DNA of 64,000 nucleotides from Bradyrhizobium sp. in8p8 (GTDB lineage Bacteria; Pseudomonadota; Alphaproteobacteria; Rhizobiales; Xanthobacteraceae), in NCBI RefSeq assembly GCF_000426845.1, contig NZ_AUGD01000009.1, forward strand, positions 1 to 64,000, written 5' to 3'. The translations under genes were made by a program, and so were the position numbers. Every line of letters begins with the position of its first letter. Position 1 is the first letter of the stretch. The notes under the pieces are model-generated. The model searched no databases, was not told the DNA's origin, and saw only the letters and a list, made by a program, of their open reading frames with translations. Positions 32,732-41,812 of this stretch are shown here, one piece after another.

Positions 32732-33076
32732 TCAGTTGCGCTTGTCGGTCGCTGCCGGCTTGGTCACGTCCGGCTTCTGTGACTGCTTGTCCTGATGGCG
32801 ATGCTGGCCCACGGTCTTGTGCTCGTCGGGCGCAGCGTTGGTGTGAGCGTTCACCGCATTCGGCTTGCCGTCCATCTTGGCATCGGCCTTAACGTCGGCG
32901 GCCTTCGTGTCGGCCTTGAAGCCGGCTTCCGGCTTGACGGCAGTCGCCGCCTTGGGCTGGCTCTGGTCTGCCTTGATCGCCGGCGCGGTCGTGGTGGTCT
33001 TGCCGGCCTCGGCCGCGAAGGCCGGGGCTGCGAGCACGGAGGCTGCGAGCAAGGCTGCGGAAATGGTCTTCAACAT
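32732..33076 (-). CDS. Small secreted Lys/Ala/Thr-rich protein
   Basis: A 114-residue exported protein: signal peptide MLKTISAALLAASVLAAPAFA, then a very Ala/Lys/Thr-rich disordered part (TTTTAPAIKADQSQPKAATA, KADTKAADVKADAKMDG) and a Gln/His-rich segment (EHKTVGQHRHQDKQSQ). AGAGGAGACCTCC precedes the ATG. The composition resembles secreted low-complexity proteins of rhizobia. No known domain. Confidence 0.7.
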   Translation of the reverse strand: MLKTISAALLAASVLAAPAFAAEAGKTTTTAPAIKADQSQPKAATAVKPEAGFKADTKAADVKADAKMDGKPNAVNAHTNAAPDEHKTVGQHRHQDKQSQKPDVTKPAATDKRN

Positions 33077-33324
33077 GGAGGTCTCCTCTGGAATGATCTC
33101 GAGGCGGCGCCGTCTCGCCTGCCCTTCGACCGTGGTTGGGAGCCTAGGGGCCGCGCACTGAACCCAATCTGAAGCCTCTCGCAGGCTTCCGTTCATCTCG
33201 ATGACGCGTTTGTCATCCGCAGGCGGGCGAATAGATCGTGCGAAGCGGGAATGTTTTTGCGCAACGGGTGTTCCGGTCTTCAGGCAATCGTGTAGGATCG
33301 CCACGTTCAGACGGGAGAATTTAG

Positions 33325-33867
33325 ATGCGCAAACTCTCAATGTTTTTTGTGCCGGCACTCCTCGCCTTGGCGCTGGCGGCTGCGCCTGTACTGTCCAGCG
33401 CGTATGCGGCGGGCAGCGACGAGCCTTCGTCGCCGCCGAAATCGGACTCCTCGACCAAGAAGGGCAAGAAGAAGAGCTCTTCCGTCAGCGACCCCAAATT
33501 CCTCGCGACCTATCGTACCGCCTATGCCGCGATCTACGACAAGCACGATTACTCGGGCGCCATCGACCAATTGAAGTCGCTCAAGCGCGACGACGTCGCC
33601 GACGTCGCCAACCTGATCGGCTATTCCTATCGCAAGCTCGGCGACTATCAATCGTCGAAGGTCTATTACGAGCTGGCGCTGAAGGACGATCCGAACCACG
33701 TCCGCACATGGCAGTATTACGGACTCTGGCAGCTGGAGCAGGGCAATCGCGAGCAGGCGCAGTATCACCTCGACAAGATCGCCTCGCTCGCCGGCACCGA
33801 CAGCTCCGAGTATCGCTCGCTGGCCGCTGCGCTCGACAAGCCGACCGGCGCCACGCTCGTCTACTGA
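33325..33867 (+). CDS. Exported TPR-repeat protein
   Basis: A 180-residue protein with signal peptide MRKLSMFFVPALLALALAAA and a Ser/Lys-rich linker. The remainder contains tetratricopeptide-like helices: YSGAIDQLKSLKRDDVADVA, LIGYSYRKLGDYQSSKVYYE, LALKDDPNHVRTWQYYGLWQ and EQGNREQAQYHLDKI. ACGGGAGAATTTAG precedes the ATG. TPR proteins mediate protein-protein contacts, here in the periplasm. It is followed after 108 bases by the beta-lactamase-fold gene, so co-transcription is possible. Confidence 0.85.
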   Translation: MRKLSMFFVPALLALALAAAPVLSSAYAAGSDEPSSPPKSDSSTKKGKKKSSSVSDPKFLATYRTAYAAIYDKHDYSGAIDQLKSLKRDDVADVANLIGYSYRKLGDYQSSKVYYELALKDDPNHVRTWQYYGLWQLEQGNREQAQYHLDKIASLAGTDSSEYRSLAAALDKPTGATLVY

Positions 33868-33974
33868 AGCATCCAGTCTTCGGACCCCGCATACGGGCAC
33901 AACCTGCCGGTTGTGCCCGTTCCGCGTTCTCGGCTAGGCTTCCTGCCTTCAATCTCCCTGCGAATTGGTGCGCG

Positions 33975-35363
33975 ATGGACCCGTGGCTGCGACCCGCGAT
34001 CGACTACATCGGCTCCTGGATCGAATTCCAGCTGGCGACACTCCAACAGCCAGGCGTCCTCGTCGCGTTCGCCTATCGCGGCGAGATCGTGGCCGAGCAC
34101 GCGTTCGGTCTCGCCAACCTCGACACCGGCGAGAAGCTCACTTCGCGCCATCGCTTCCGCATCGCCTCGCATTCAAAGAGCTTCACCTCCGCCGGCATCA
34201 TGAAGCTGCGCGAGCAGCGCAAGATCCGGCTCGACGACACGGTCGGGCAATATGTCGGCGGCCTGCATCCGCGCGTGGCCGAGACGACGATCGCGCAGGT
34301 GCTCTCGCACAGCGCGGGGTTGACGCGCGACGGCGCTGATTCCGGCCAGTTCATCGACAGCCGCCCCTATCTCAACGCCAGCGAGCTGCTTGCGGAATTG
34401 AAGCAGCCGGCCGCGATCGAGGCCGGCACGCGCTTCAAATATTCCAATCACGGCTTTGGCCTTCTCGGCCTCGTGATCGAGGCCGTGACGAAGGAGCCCT
34501 ACCCCACCTGGATCAAGCGCGAGATCATTGCACCCGCGGGCTTGCGCGAAACCGAACCGGACACTCCGCTTCCCAGGGCCGCCCTGTTCGCGCGCGGCCA
34601 CACACGGAGGCTGCCATATGGCGAGCGATGCGTCATCGCCGGGGACAATCCCGCCCAGGCGATGGCATCGGCTGCAGGCTTCGCCGCCACCGCGGCTGAC
34701 ACGGCCCGCTTCTTCGCGCAGCTTGCGCCCAATGCGAAGAAGAGCGTGCTGTCGGTTGCGAGCCGCCGCGAGATGACGCGCCACCATTGGCGCATCCCGC
34801 AGAGCTTCGAGGCCTACTACGGCCTCGGCGTCAATGCCGGCAAGACCGACGGCTGGGACTGGTTCGGCCATAGCGGCGGTTTCCAGGGCTACATCTCGCG
34901 GACCTGCTCCATTCCCGCCTGCGAGCTCGCCATCAGCATCCTCAGCAACTCCATCGACGGAGCGGCACCGATCTGGATGGATGGCGCGATGCAGATCCTG
35001 CGAGTCTTCCAGACCCGCGGCGCGCCCGATCGCCGCCTGCGCGACTGGACCGGCCGGTGGTGGACGATCTGGGGCGCGACCGATCTTGTCCCCGCAGGCA
35101 ACCGCGTGCTCCTCGCCAATCCGCAGTTCAACAACCCGTTCATGGATGCCGCCGAGATCGAAGTCACCGGTCGCGATAGCGGCAAGCTGGCCTGGGCCGC
35201 AGGCTATTCCAGCCACGGCGAGCCGGTGCGCCGCGTTCGCAACAAGCGCGGCAAGGTCAGCGAGATCTGGATCGCAGGCGCCAACGTGAAGCCTGCAGCC
35301 GTGGTCGCGCGCGAGATCGCGCGCCGCTATCCGCCGCGCAAGCGCCGGCCTACTCCCGAATGA
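33975..35363 (+). CDS. Beta-lactamase-fold serine hydrolase (class C/D-aminopeptidase-like)
   Basis: A 462-residue penicillin-binding-protein-like hydrolase without a signal peptide. Catalytic motifs: S65-H-S-K68 (FRIASHSKSFTS), Y156-S-N (FKYSNHGFG) and GHSGGFQGY for the third motif. The C-terminal 130 residues form an extra domain (ENRVLLANPQFNNPF-like, TGRDSGKLAWAAGYSSHG). Family members cleave esters or D-amino peptides; the substrate is not predictable. Its 3' end overlaps the convergent S10 peptidase gene by 14 bases. A second, distinct member lies at 54515. Confidence 0.85.
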   Translation: MDPWLRPAIDYIGSWIEFQLATLQQPGVLVAFAYRGEIVAEHAFGLANLDTGEKLTSRHRFRIASHSKSFTSAGIMKLREQRKIRLDDTVGQYVGGLHPRVAETTIAQVLSHSAGLTRDGADSGQFIDSRPYLNASELLAELKQPAAIEAGTRFKYSNHGFGLLGLVIEAVTKEPYPTWIKREIIAPAGLRETEPDTPLPRAALFARGHTRRLPYGERCVIAGDNPAQAMASAAGFAATAADTARFFAQLAPNAKKSVLSVASRREMTRHHWRIPQSFEAYYGLGVNAGKTDGWDWFGHSGGFQGYISRTCSIPACELAISILSNSIDGAAPIWMDGAMQILRVFQTRGAPDRRLRDWTGRWWTIWGATDLVPAGNRVLLANPQFNNPFMDAAEIEVTGRDSGKLAWAAGYSSHGEPVRRVRNKRGKVSEIWIAGANVKPAAVVAREIARRYPPRKRRPTPE

Positions 35364-36918
35364 GCGTCTCGACCTCGCTCCGGAATGCCTGTCGCGCCCC
35401 CTCGCGCGAATAGAACATGTGGCCGCCGGGATAGACGACGAATTTCACGCGCTGCGTGACGAAGGCCGGCAATTGATCGAGCACTCGCTTCGTCCCGAAA
35501 TAGGGCGTGGCGAGATCGAACAAGCCGTGCGCGACCAGCACGTTCAGCTTCCCATCGGTTGCGAGGATCTGGCGCAGCTCCGAGATCGACTGCGGCGGGT
35601 CGATGCCGCGGCCGAAATCCCATTGACCTCCCACCGCGCCGTTCAGGACTTCATAGGAGCCGCCGGGCCGCCAGTTGAGCTTGCGCGAGAGCACGTCAAC
35701 CGCTGCGCTCGTCAGCGGCGCCTGAAGCGCATCGCCGGAGGGATCGCCGAAGCGCGAGTTGCTGGAATCCGGATAGGGATCGAAGCCACGCACCGAGGCA
35801 TCGTAACGCCCCGTCACCTTGCCGTTCTTGCGGTCGAGCTCGCGGCGGAATTCGCTGACGTCGAAGCGGCCGGCTAGCCTGCGGCTGACGGCCTGATCGA
35901 TGCCGGTGAGCTGGGCGACCTTGTCCGCGAGACGATTGGTCGCCTCCTTGTCCGCCTCGCCCTTGACGAGGTCGGTCAGGAACTCGCCGCGCGCGTAGGC
36001 CTCGACATCGGCGAGGTCGGCGCGCTTGACCGGTCCCTTGGCCTCACGGGCGACCGCGACATAGCTCGGCAGCGTCGCGACATATTGCAGGATGCTGGTG
36101 CCGGTGAACTCGCGGAAGTCAAACAATGGCGACACCAGGATCAATCCCCTGACGCCGACACCCTGCTGAAGCTGCAACTGGCGCACGACCTTCGGGCCGC
36201 GAATGCCGCCATAGCTTTCACCGGCAACAAATTTCGGCGACGTCAGCCGCTCGTGCTTCTCGAGCCAGCGTCGGATCACGAGCGCGATGGAATTGACGTC
36301 GCCGTCGACTGAGTAGAAGGATTTTCGCGCCTCCTCGCCGCTGGCGACGAAACGGCTGTAGCCGGTGCTGACGGGGTCGATGAACACGAGATCGGTGAAG
36401 TCGAGCCAGGTCTCTGCGTTCGGCTTCACCTCGGGCGAGGCCGAGGGCGACAGGGCCTCGCCGTCGAGCGGCAGCCGCCATGGACCGGCCGCACCGAACT
36501 GGAGCCACGCCGAGGACGCGCCGGGCCCGCCGTTGAACAGGAACGTCACGGGCCGGTTTGCGCGGTCGGCACCGTCGAGCTCATAGGAGGTCACGGCGAT
36601 ATCGGCCAGCGGCTCGCCCTTGCCGTCGAACACGCGGATCGAGCCGGCGGTGGCCGTGAAATTGAGAGTCCGGCCGGGCAGATCGAGTGTCTGCCTCGTG
36701 ATCGAATCCGGCGGCAGCCGGTGCTGCTCGGCCGCGGAGGGCGAAGCCGGTGAAGCGTTTGGTGCGCCACCGCCGCGACCGCCCTTCTGTCCGCCCGGCG
36801 AGGCCGCCTCGGGGCGCGGCTGCGGCGTATCATCCGCGCGCGCAAAGCCCGCGAGCGCGAAAGCCGAGACCGCCAGCACCAGGCTCGCGCGGCGGAGCAT
36901 CGGCAGATGCTTGACCAT
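35350..36918 (-). CDS. S10 family serine carboxypeptidase
   Basis: A 522-residue exported peptidase. Signal peptide MVKHLPMLRRASLVLAVSAF, then a Gly/Pro-rich linker. Catalytic residues: S235 in GESYGG, and H500 in GGHMFY; the oxyanion region FNGGPGASSAW is clear and the Asp is in the C-terminal part. It removes C-terminal residues from peptides. GGGAGAACGATC precedes the ATG. It is convergent with the beta-lactamase-fold hydrolase, and both could act on peptides in the periplasm. Confidence 0.9.
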   Translation of the reverse strand: MVKHLPMLRRASLVLAVSAFALAGFARADDTPQPRPEAASPGGQKGGRGGGAPNASPASPSAAEQHRLPPDSITRQTLDLPGRTLNFTATAGSIRVFDGKGEPLADIAVTSYELDGADRANRPVTFLFNGGPGASSAWLQFGAAGPWRLPLDGEALSPSASPEVKPNAETWLDFTDLVFIDPVSTGYSRFVASGEEARKSFYSVDGDVNSIALVIRRWLEKHERLTSPKFVAGESYGGIRGPKVVRQLQLQQGVGVRGLILVSPLFDFREFTGTSILQYVATLPSYVAVAREAKGPVKRADLADVEAYARGEFLTDLVKGEADKEATNRLADKVAQLTGIDQAVSRRLAGRFDVSEFRRELDRKNGKVTGRYDASVRGFDPYPDSSNSRFGDPSGDALQAPLTSAAVDVLSRKLNWRPGGSYEVLNGAVGGQWDFGRGIDPPQSISELRQILATDGKLNVLVAHGLFDLATPYFGTKRVLDQLPAFVTQRVKFVVYPGGHMFYSREGARQAFRSEVETLIRE

Positions 36919-37167
36919 GATCGTTCTCCCTGCCCGGCGGTGACAACCGGTGCAGACTGCAGCCTAACGCGGAATTGCGACGGTTTGGGGGATCATTGGA
37001 CTGGCGGGACTGGAGCGGCCGACCAGGTTCAAGCCGCTGCTCTCCTCAACTCCGGATGGACATCTCCGTTAGTTTTGCTGGTCGGTCATCCTCGACAATG
37101 CAGGCCCACCTCGTATAGACGGGCCCGGCGGAACTTTTCTCCAGCAAGGCGGCCCTGCCGAGAAGCC

Positions 37168-37947
37168 ATGACCAAGCCCTCGCGATATGACCGGATCGCC
37201 TTCGTCGCCAGCCCGAGCAACGAGGCACAGGCCGCCTTTGGCCAGCTCACCAGGGACTATGGCAATTGCGACCCTGCGGATGCCGACGTCGTGGTCGCGC
37301 TCGGCGGCGACGGGCTCATGCTCCAGACGCTGCACCAGAACATGCGCACGGGCAAGCCGATCTACGGCATGCATCGTGGCACGGTCGGTTTCCTCATGAA
37401 CGAGTACTCGACGCACGATTTGCGTGCGCGGCTCGCGGCGGCTCACGAATCCGAGATCAATCCGCTTCTGATGCGCGCGACCGATGTCAACGATCGCGTC
37501 CACCTGCATCACGCCATCAACGAGGTCGCCCTGTTCCGACAGACCTACCAGGCCGCGCGCCTGAGGATCCTGATCGACGAGCGCGAGCGCATGTCCGAGC
37601 TGATCGCGGACGGCATCATGGTGGCGACACCGGCCGGCTCGACCGCCTATAACCTCTCCGCGCAGGGACCGATCCTGCCGATCAACGCCGCGCTTCTTGC
37701 GCTGACACCGATCAGCGCCTTCCGCCCGCGCCGCTGGCGCGGCGCGCTGCTGCCCAATACGGCCTATGTCGTGATCGAGGTGCTGGAGGGCGACAAGCGG
37801 CCCGTCGCCGCCGTCGCCGACCACGACGAGGTACGCGACGTCCGCCGCGTCGAGGTTCTCTCGGACAAGACCATCTCGATGCGCATGCTGTTCGACCCCG
37901 GCCACAGCCTGGAAGAGCGCATCCTGCGCGAGCAGTTCGGCTATTGA
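37168..37947 (+). CDS. nadK: NAD kinase
   Basis: A 259-residue cytoplasmic kinase making NADP from NAD and ATP (or polyphosphate). Motifs: GGDG at residues 46-49, the NE-containing HHAINEVALF, and the LIADGIMVATPAGSTAYNLS region that binds substrate. The length is normal for the short alphaproteobacterial form. The upstream frame before 37168 is not conserved. It is followed by a palindrome and a receiver-domain gene. Confidence 0.93.
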   Translation: MTKPSRYDRIAFVASPSNEAQAAFGQLTRDYGNCDPADADVVVALGGDGLMLQTLHQNMRTGKPIYGMHRGTVGFLMNEYSTHDLRARLAAAHESEINPLLMRATDVNDRVHLHHAINEVALFRQTYQAARLRILIDERERMSELIADGIMVATPAGSTAYNLSAQGPILPINAALLALTPISAFRPRRWRGALLPNTAYVVIEVLEGDKRPVAAVADHDEVRDVRRVEVLSDKTISMRMLFDPGHSLEERILREQFGY

Positions 37948-37986
37948 TCCGCCCGCCCGCATCGCCTCAAAGGGCCCGGCAGCAAC

Positions 37987-38023
37987 CCTTCGTTAACTCC
38001 CGGCGCGATATGGTTAACGAAGG
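37987..38023. promoter_or_regulatory. Perfect 11-bp inverted repeat CCTTCGTTAAC-N15-GTTAACGAAGG
   Basis: Each arm contains GTTAAC, resembling a CtrA half-site, and the palindrome lies 40 bases after nadK and 23 bases before the receiver gene. There is no T-run, so termination is unlikely; a regulator site for the receiver/HPt operon is more likely. The regulator is not known. Confidence 0.5.
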
Positions 38024-38046
38024 TTGACCGCTTTGGCCCGGGCGTC

Positions 38047-38592
38047 ATGTTCCGTATCGATTTCAACAAGCTGCGCTTCCTCGTCTGCGACGACAATCCG
38101 CACATGCGCCGCATCCTGCGGACGCTGCTGCATTCGTTCGGCGCGCGCGAAGTCTACGAGGCCGAGGACGGGGCCACGGCGCTCGAAATGTACAGCCACT
38201 ACGTGCCCGACATCGTCATCACCGACTGGGCCATGCCGATCTTCGACGGGCTCGAGCTCGCGCAGATGATCCGCCAACCGGAATCCAAGGGCAATCCTTA
38301 CGCGCCGATCATCATGCTGACCGGCCATTCCGAGAAGCGTCGCGTCACGGTCGCACGCGATGCCGGCGTGACCGAATTCCTGGCCAAGCCGATCTCGGCC
38401 AAGGGCCTCTATCAGCGCATCCTCAACGTGGTCGCCAATCCCCGACCCTTCATCAAGACCAAGACCTATTTCGGGCCGGACCGCCGCCGCAACACCAACT
38501 CCGCCTATATGGGCCCCGAGCGCCGTGTCGGCGAGAAGCACGAGGTGCTGCAGCAGCCCTCACTGCTCGACAAGGCCCGTTCCTCAATCTAG
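38047..38592 (+). CDS. CheY-like response regulator receiver
   Basis: A 181-residue protein. The N-terminal 125 residues are a receiver domain: D15/D16 (VCDDN), phosphoacceptor D60 (IVITDWAMP), T92 and K114 (EFLAKPIS). A C-terminal tail of about 55 residues, basic and with DRRR motifs (YFGPDRRRNTNSAYMGPERR), has no recognised DNA-binding fold. It lies directly upstream of an HPt protein, so the pair forms a phosphorelay. A CtrA-linked or flagellar pathway is possible. Confidence 0.93.
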   Translation: MFRIDFNKLRFLVCDDNPHMRRILRTLLHSFGAREVYEAEDGATALEMYSHYVPDIVITDWAMPIFDGLELAQMIRQPESKGNPYAPIIMLTGHSEKRRVTVARDAGVTEFLAKPISAKGLYQRILNVVANPRPFIKTKTYFGPDRRRNTNSAYMGPERRVGEKHEVLQQPSLLDKARSSI

Positions 38593-38620
38593 CGCAACCT
38601 CTCCAGACGAGGCAGGCATC

Positions 38621-39199
38621 ATGGCGAAGAACAGCGCGAAGGACATCGAGGTCAAGGCCTTCGCCACGCATCACGTCATCACCCAGCCCAATCCGCTGCG
38701 AAAGGTCCTGCGCCGCGTCGAAGAAAAGGACATGGACGATCCGGTCGCCCGCGCCGAGCAGGCGCTGGCAGGCCTGTCCGGCGAGTTCAAGGATTGGATG
38801 GCGATCGAGGTCCAGCGACTGTCCGCCGCCTGGACTGCGGTGCAGAAGGATGGCTTCACGAAGAAGCTGCGCGACGAGCTGTTTCACGCCGCACACGACA
38901 TCAAGGGCGACGCGGCGACATTCGGCTTTCCTTCGGCCGCGGGAATTGCCGAAAGCCTCTGCCGCGTCATCGAGCACGCACCTGATCTGCAGAAGGTGCC
39001 GCCCGAGCTGTTCACGCACCACATCAATGCCATTCTCGCCATCGTGCACGAGAACACCAGGCTCGACACCATCAGCGTCTCAGCCGAGCTCAGCCGTCGC
39101 CTGCGCAAGGTCGCCGACGACTATCTCGCCCACGTCAATCGCGACCGGCCCGAGCATCTCGAGGTGATCCTGTCCCCGAGCATCGCGCCGGTGGAGTAG
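38621..39199 (+). CDS. HPt-domain phosphotransfer protein
   Basis: A 192-residue protein with a histidine phosphotransfer domain. Phosphorylated H92 lies in HAAHDIKGDAATFGF, the HPt signature, within an all-helical bundle. Upstream N-terminal helices may be an additional dimer or docking region. GAGGCAGG precedes the ATG. It follows the receiver gene by 28 bases, so the two are co-transcribed and probably exchange phosphate. The partner kinase is not in the window. Confidence 0.9.
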   Translation: MAKNSAKDIEVKAFATHHVITQPNPLRKVLRRVEEKDMDDPVARAEQALAGLSGEFKDWMAIEVQRLSAAWTAVQKDGFTKKLRDELFHAAHDIKGDAATFGFPSAAGIAESLCRVIEHAPDLQKVPPELFTHHINAILAIVHENTRLDTISVSAELSRRLRKVADDYLAHVNRDRPEHLEVILSPSIAPVE

Positions 39200-39216
39200 C
39201 AAGGCTCTCTCCTCTC

Positions 39217-39294
39217 GTCATTGCGAGCGCAGCGAAGCAATCCAGAATCCCTCGGCGGGAACAGTCTGGATTGCTTCGCTGCGCTCGCAATGAC
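39217..39294. repeat. 30-bp perfect inverted repeat (interspersed palindrome)
   Basis: Arms of 30 bases (GTCATTGCGAGCGCAGCGAA at the left, exact complement at the right, 39217-39246 and 39265-39294) with an 18-base loop. This is the common Bradyrhizobium interspersed palindrome and forms a strong hairpin on either strand. It lies between convergent HPt and DUF2336 genes and may act as a bidirectional terminator. A degenerate copy lies at 1828. Confidence 0.8.
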
Positions 39295-39335
39295 AGAATT
39301 TGCGTCTTCCCGCCTGCCCAACCGCGGGCTTTGAA

Positions 39336-40511
39336 CTAGGCCGCAATCAGATCGTCATAGGCCGGGTCCATCGCCTCTTCCGCGACCAGCTCGTCGCAGA
39401 ACAGCCTTGCCTCTTCACGCGCAGACTCCGTGGCGAAGCGGCGGAGCAGGACCATCAGCGGCTCGGTGACGCCGCGCTCCATCTCGCAATGGGTGAGCAC
39501 GCGCTCGACCATGCGCCGGCGGAGCCGCACCGCACCGTCATCGCTGTCGACAAAACCCTGCTCGTGACAGGCATCGAGCGCAACCTGGAACGCCGCAAAC
39601 GTCGTCTCGGGCAGCCCGGCGCGGCGCAGCAGCGCCTGCAGGCTGTTGCCGCCGCGGTCGTGCAGCAGCGCCGAGACGCGTGCCAGCGGCAGATCGGCAA
39701 GCTCGGCAAGTGCCGCATCGAACAGATCGAGATTGCTCGACAGCAGTGCACGCAGGATCAGTCCTGCGGTCAGCTGGCCGGTGACGCGCAGGTGACGCAC
39801 CAGGCCCTGCATATCCTCTCCGCGGGAGCGTGCCGCGATGTTCATGGTGGAGCGGTCGCGTGCCTCGATCGTGATGCGGTCCGCGCGATCGGCGCTCAGC
39901 CAGTTCCGCGCCACCACGAATTGCGCCAGCATCTCCGAGAGCTTTGCCACCAGCGCTGCGCGCGTTGCCGCCGGCAGATCCTCCAGCACCAGCATCGCCT
40001 CGCGGATCGCGGCGAGATGGCCGTGGCGCTCGACGATGCGGTCCCAGGAGAACGGCGCCAGTTCGGCATGTGGGTTTTCGATCAGCTCCAGCGCGGCAGC
40101 CGCGCAGCCGACTTCGGCGATGGCGGCGCAGACCGATACCGGCAGCGCAATGCGGCGGGCGACCGCGCATTGCACCTCTTCGTTGCCGGTCGCAACGATG
40201 TCGACGAGATCGGCGTCGATCAGCAGCGGAGAATGTTCGAGGACGGGCAGCGCGACACTCGGCTGGTCTGCCGACAGCGCCCGCACGATTGCGGCCGGCG
40301 CTTCAAGGCTGCGGGCAAAGGCCTCGGCCATCGCCTGTCGCACCAGCGGCGAGGGATCGTCCAGGAGCATCAGAAGCGCGCCTTCGGCGGCGATACGGTC
40401 GTCTGCAGAAAGGTCCGAGATCAGCCAGGCCCGGGCCAGTGCCCGCGTTGCCTCGGCCCGCTCGCCGGCCGGCGCCGTTCTGATCCAATTGATGAACTGC
40501 CGAACAATCAT
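39336..40511 (-). CDS. DUF2336 domain-containing protein
   Basis: A 391-residue cytoplasmic protein with HEAT-like alpha-helical repeats (LLDDPSPLVRQAMAEAFARS, VATGNEEVQCAVARRIALPV, LLHDRGGNSLQALLRRAG). This matches the DUF2336 family of Alphaproteobacteria, of unknown function. The start at 40511 has no strong ribosome site. A near-match CtrA-type site (TTAA-N7-TTCA) lies about 75 bases upstream. It is convergent with the HPt gene. A regulatory or structural protein is more likely than an enzyme. Confidence 0.85.
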   Translation of the reverse strand: MIVRQFINWIRTAPAGERAEATRALARAWLISDLSADDRIAAEGALLMLLDDPSPLVRQAMAEAFARSLEAPAAIVRALSADQPSVALPVLEHSPLLIDADLVDIVATGNEEVQCAVARRIALPVSVCAAIAEVGCAAAALELIENPHAELAPFSWDRIVERHGHLAAIREAMLVLEDLPAATRAALVAKLSEMLAQFVVARNWLSADRADRITIEARDRSTMNIAARSRGEDMQGLVRHLRVTGQLTAGLILRALLSSNLDLFDAALAELADLPLARVSALLHDRGGNSLQALLRRAGLPETTFAAFQVALDACHEQGFVDSDDGAVRLRRRMVERVLTHCEMERGVTEPLMVLLRRFATESAREEARLFCDELVAEEAMDPAYDDLIAA

Positions 40512-40712
40512 CCTGTTTCCGGCTTACACAACAAACGAAATGGTGACCTCTCGCCACCTGCAATACAAAATAAACCACGACGCTTAACAAAGCGTTCACC
40601 ATAACTGGCTGGTTTCATTGATGATTTGTTAAGGACAGGGGCGCCTGGGCTGCGTGCCGGACGTATCGCAGCGCCGCCTCAGGCGATGCTCCCCGCAGAT
40701 GCGAGAGTGGCG

Positions 40713-41732
40713 TTAACTCGAGAACGTGCCGCTGCGATCGCTGAAGAGGTCGAGCGGCTGCGGCGGCCGAACGTCCGGCGTTGCCGAGGCAATTGACGTG
40801 AGCGAGGCGTTGTTGCCCCATAATTTCTGCACCGTCGCGGAGACCGGCTGCGTCGCATCGCCGGGCTGATAGATCGAACGAAACACCGGAGTGCTTGGAG
40901 CATTCTCGGCAAGCGTCTTCGACGTCGTCGCGCTGACGGGCGTCACCGCGCGCGTGTTCGGAAACGTCTGAAGATATGCGGCATTGTCGATCACGGGTGC
41001 GCTCGGCAGCACGCCGCTTGCGCTCGCCACCTCAGTGGTCGACGGCGTGCCGCCATACATCGCCATCGCGCTGCGGGTCACTTTCGAGTTGGCCGCGCTG
41101 GCGTAGCGCGCGTCGAGCACCGAATAGACCTCGGAGACGCTGCGGGCGCGGCCATCTTTCGCGTAGAAGATCGAGCGGTTTGCGGCAGCCGCATTGGGAA
41201 ACAGCCTCGCGCCGACGGCTTGCGGATTGTCCTCGGCATTGGCGATGAGTTTTGCGGCTCCGCCGACGCCCATGAAATGGGCCATGTAGAGCTCGCTGTC
41301 GCTGGGCCTGCGGCCGAGAAGGCCGGTGAGCTTGAAGCTGTTCGACTGCGTCAGCGCCGCGGCCATGCTCGATGCCGCCTCCGGATCATCGCGCAGCTTC
41401 ATGATCGACCGCTTCTTCACGGGATCATCGACGGTGTAGGTACCCGACGGCGTCCTGGTGATGGCGTCGGCGTAGCTGCCGTAGCCGAGCTGGGCGCCCG
41501 CCTCTTTGACGGTGCCTAGCCATGTCTGGTCGATGAACTGGTAGAGCCCCTGGGCGGACGAGGTGGGGGCAGCAGCCGTCGGATTGAAGTCCGATTCCAT
41601 CTTGGCGGTGGTCAGCATGTACTGGAAGCTGACGCCGGAGATGTTCGAGGCCTGCTTGATCGCACCGGCGACCCGCGCGCGCGAGGGGTCGAGACCGGCC
41701 GTGTGCGTCGCACTGGAATTGTCGACCGACAT
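40713..41732 (-). CDS. Lytic transglycosylase-like protein
   Basis: A 339-residue protein. Residues 27-180 form the soluble lytic transglycosylase fold: FQYMLTTAKMESDFNPTAAA, SSAQGLYQFIDQTWLGTVKE (with the catalytic Glu in AKMESDFNP and the GLYQF signature). The C-terminal 150 residues are Ser/Thr/Pro-rich and probably disordered. No cleavable signal is visible; it may be exported by a flagellar or other route. The ATG at 41732 has a poor ribosome site. An exact CtrA-type box lies 82 bases upstream, suggesting cell-cycle or flagellar control; such enzymes open peptidoglycan for rod or secretion assembly. Confidence 0.8.
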   Translation of the reverse strand: MSVDNSSATHTAGLDPSRARVAGAIKQASNISGVSFQYMLTTAKMESDFNPTAAAPTSSAQGLYQFIDQTWLGTVKEAGAQLGYGSYADAITRTPSGTYTVDDPVKKRSIMKLRDDPEAASSMAAALTQSNSFKLTGLLGRRPSDSELYMAHFMGVGGAAKLIANAEDNPQAVGARLFPNAAAANRSIFYAKDGRARSVSEVYSVLDARYASAANSKVTRSAMAMYGGTPSTTEVASASGVLPSAPVIDNAAYLQTFPNTRAVTPVSATTSKTLAENAPSTPVFRSIYQPGDATQPVSATVQKLWGNNASLTSIASATPDVRPPQPLDLFSDRSGTFSS

Positions 41733-41812
41733 GATGAAGTACCCGCCCCGTGCGGCGTTCCGCGGCGCCGGCAATTCGGCGCCCGTGTCGTCTCACCGTG
41801 AGACAGGTATGG

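Noticed and set aside
37987..38023. Inverted repeat after nadK as a terminator
   Set aside because: The stem is only 11 bp with a 15-base loop, contains A/T-rich GTTAAC arms and has no T-run, so a regulatory site is more likely.
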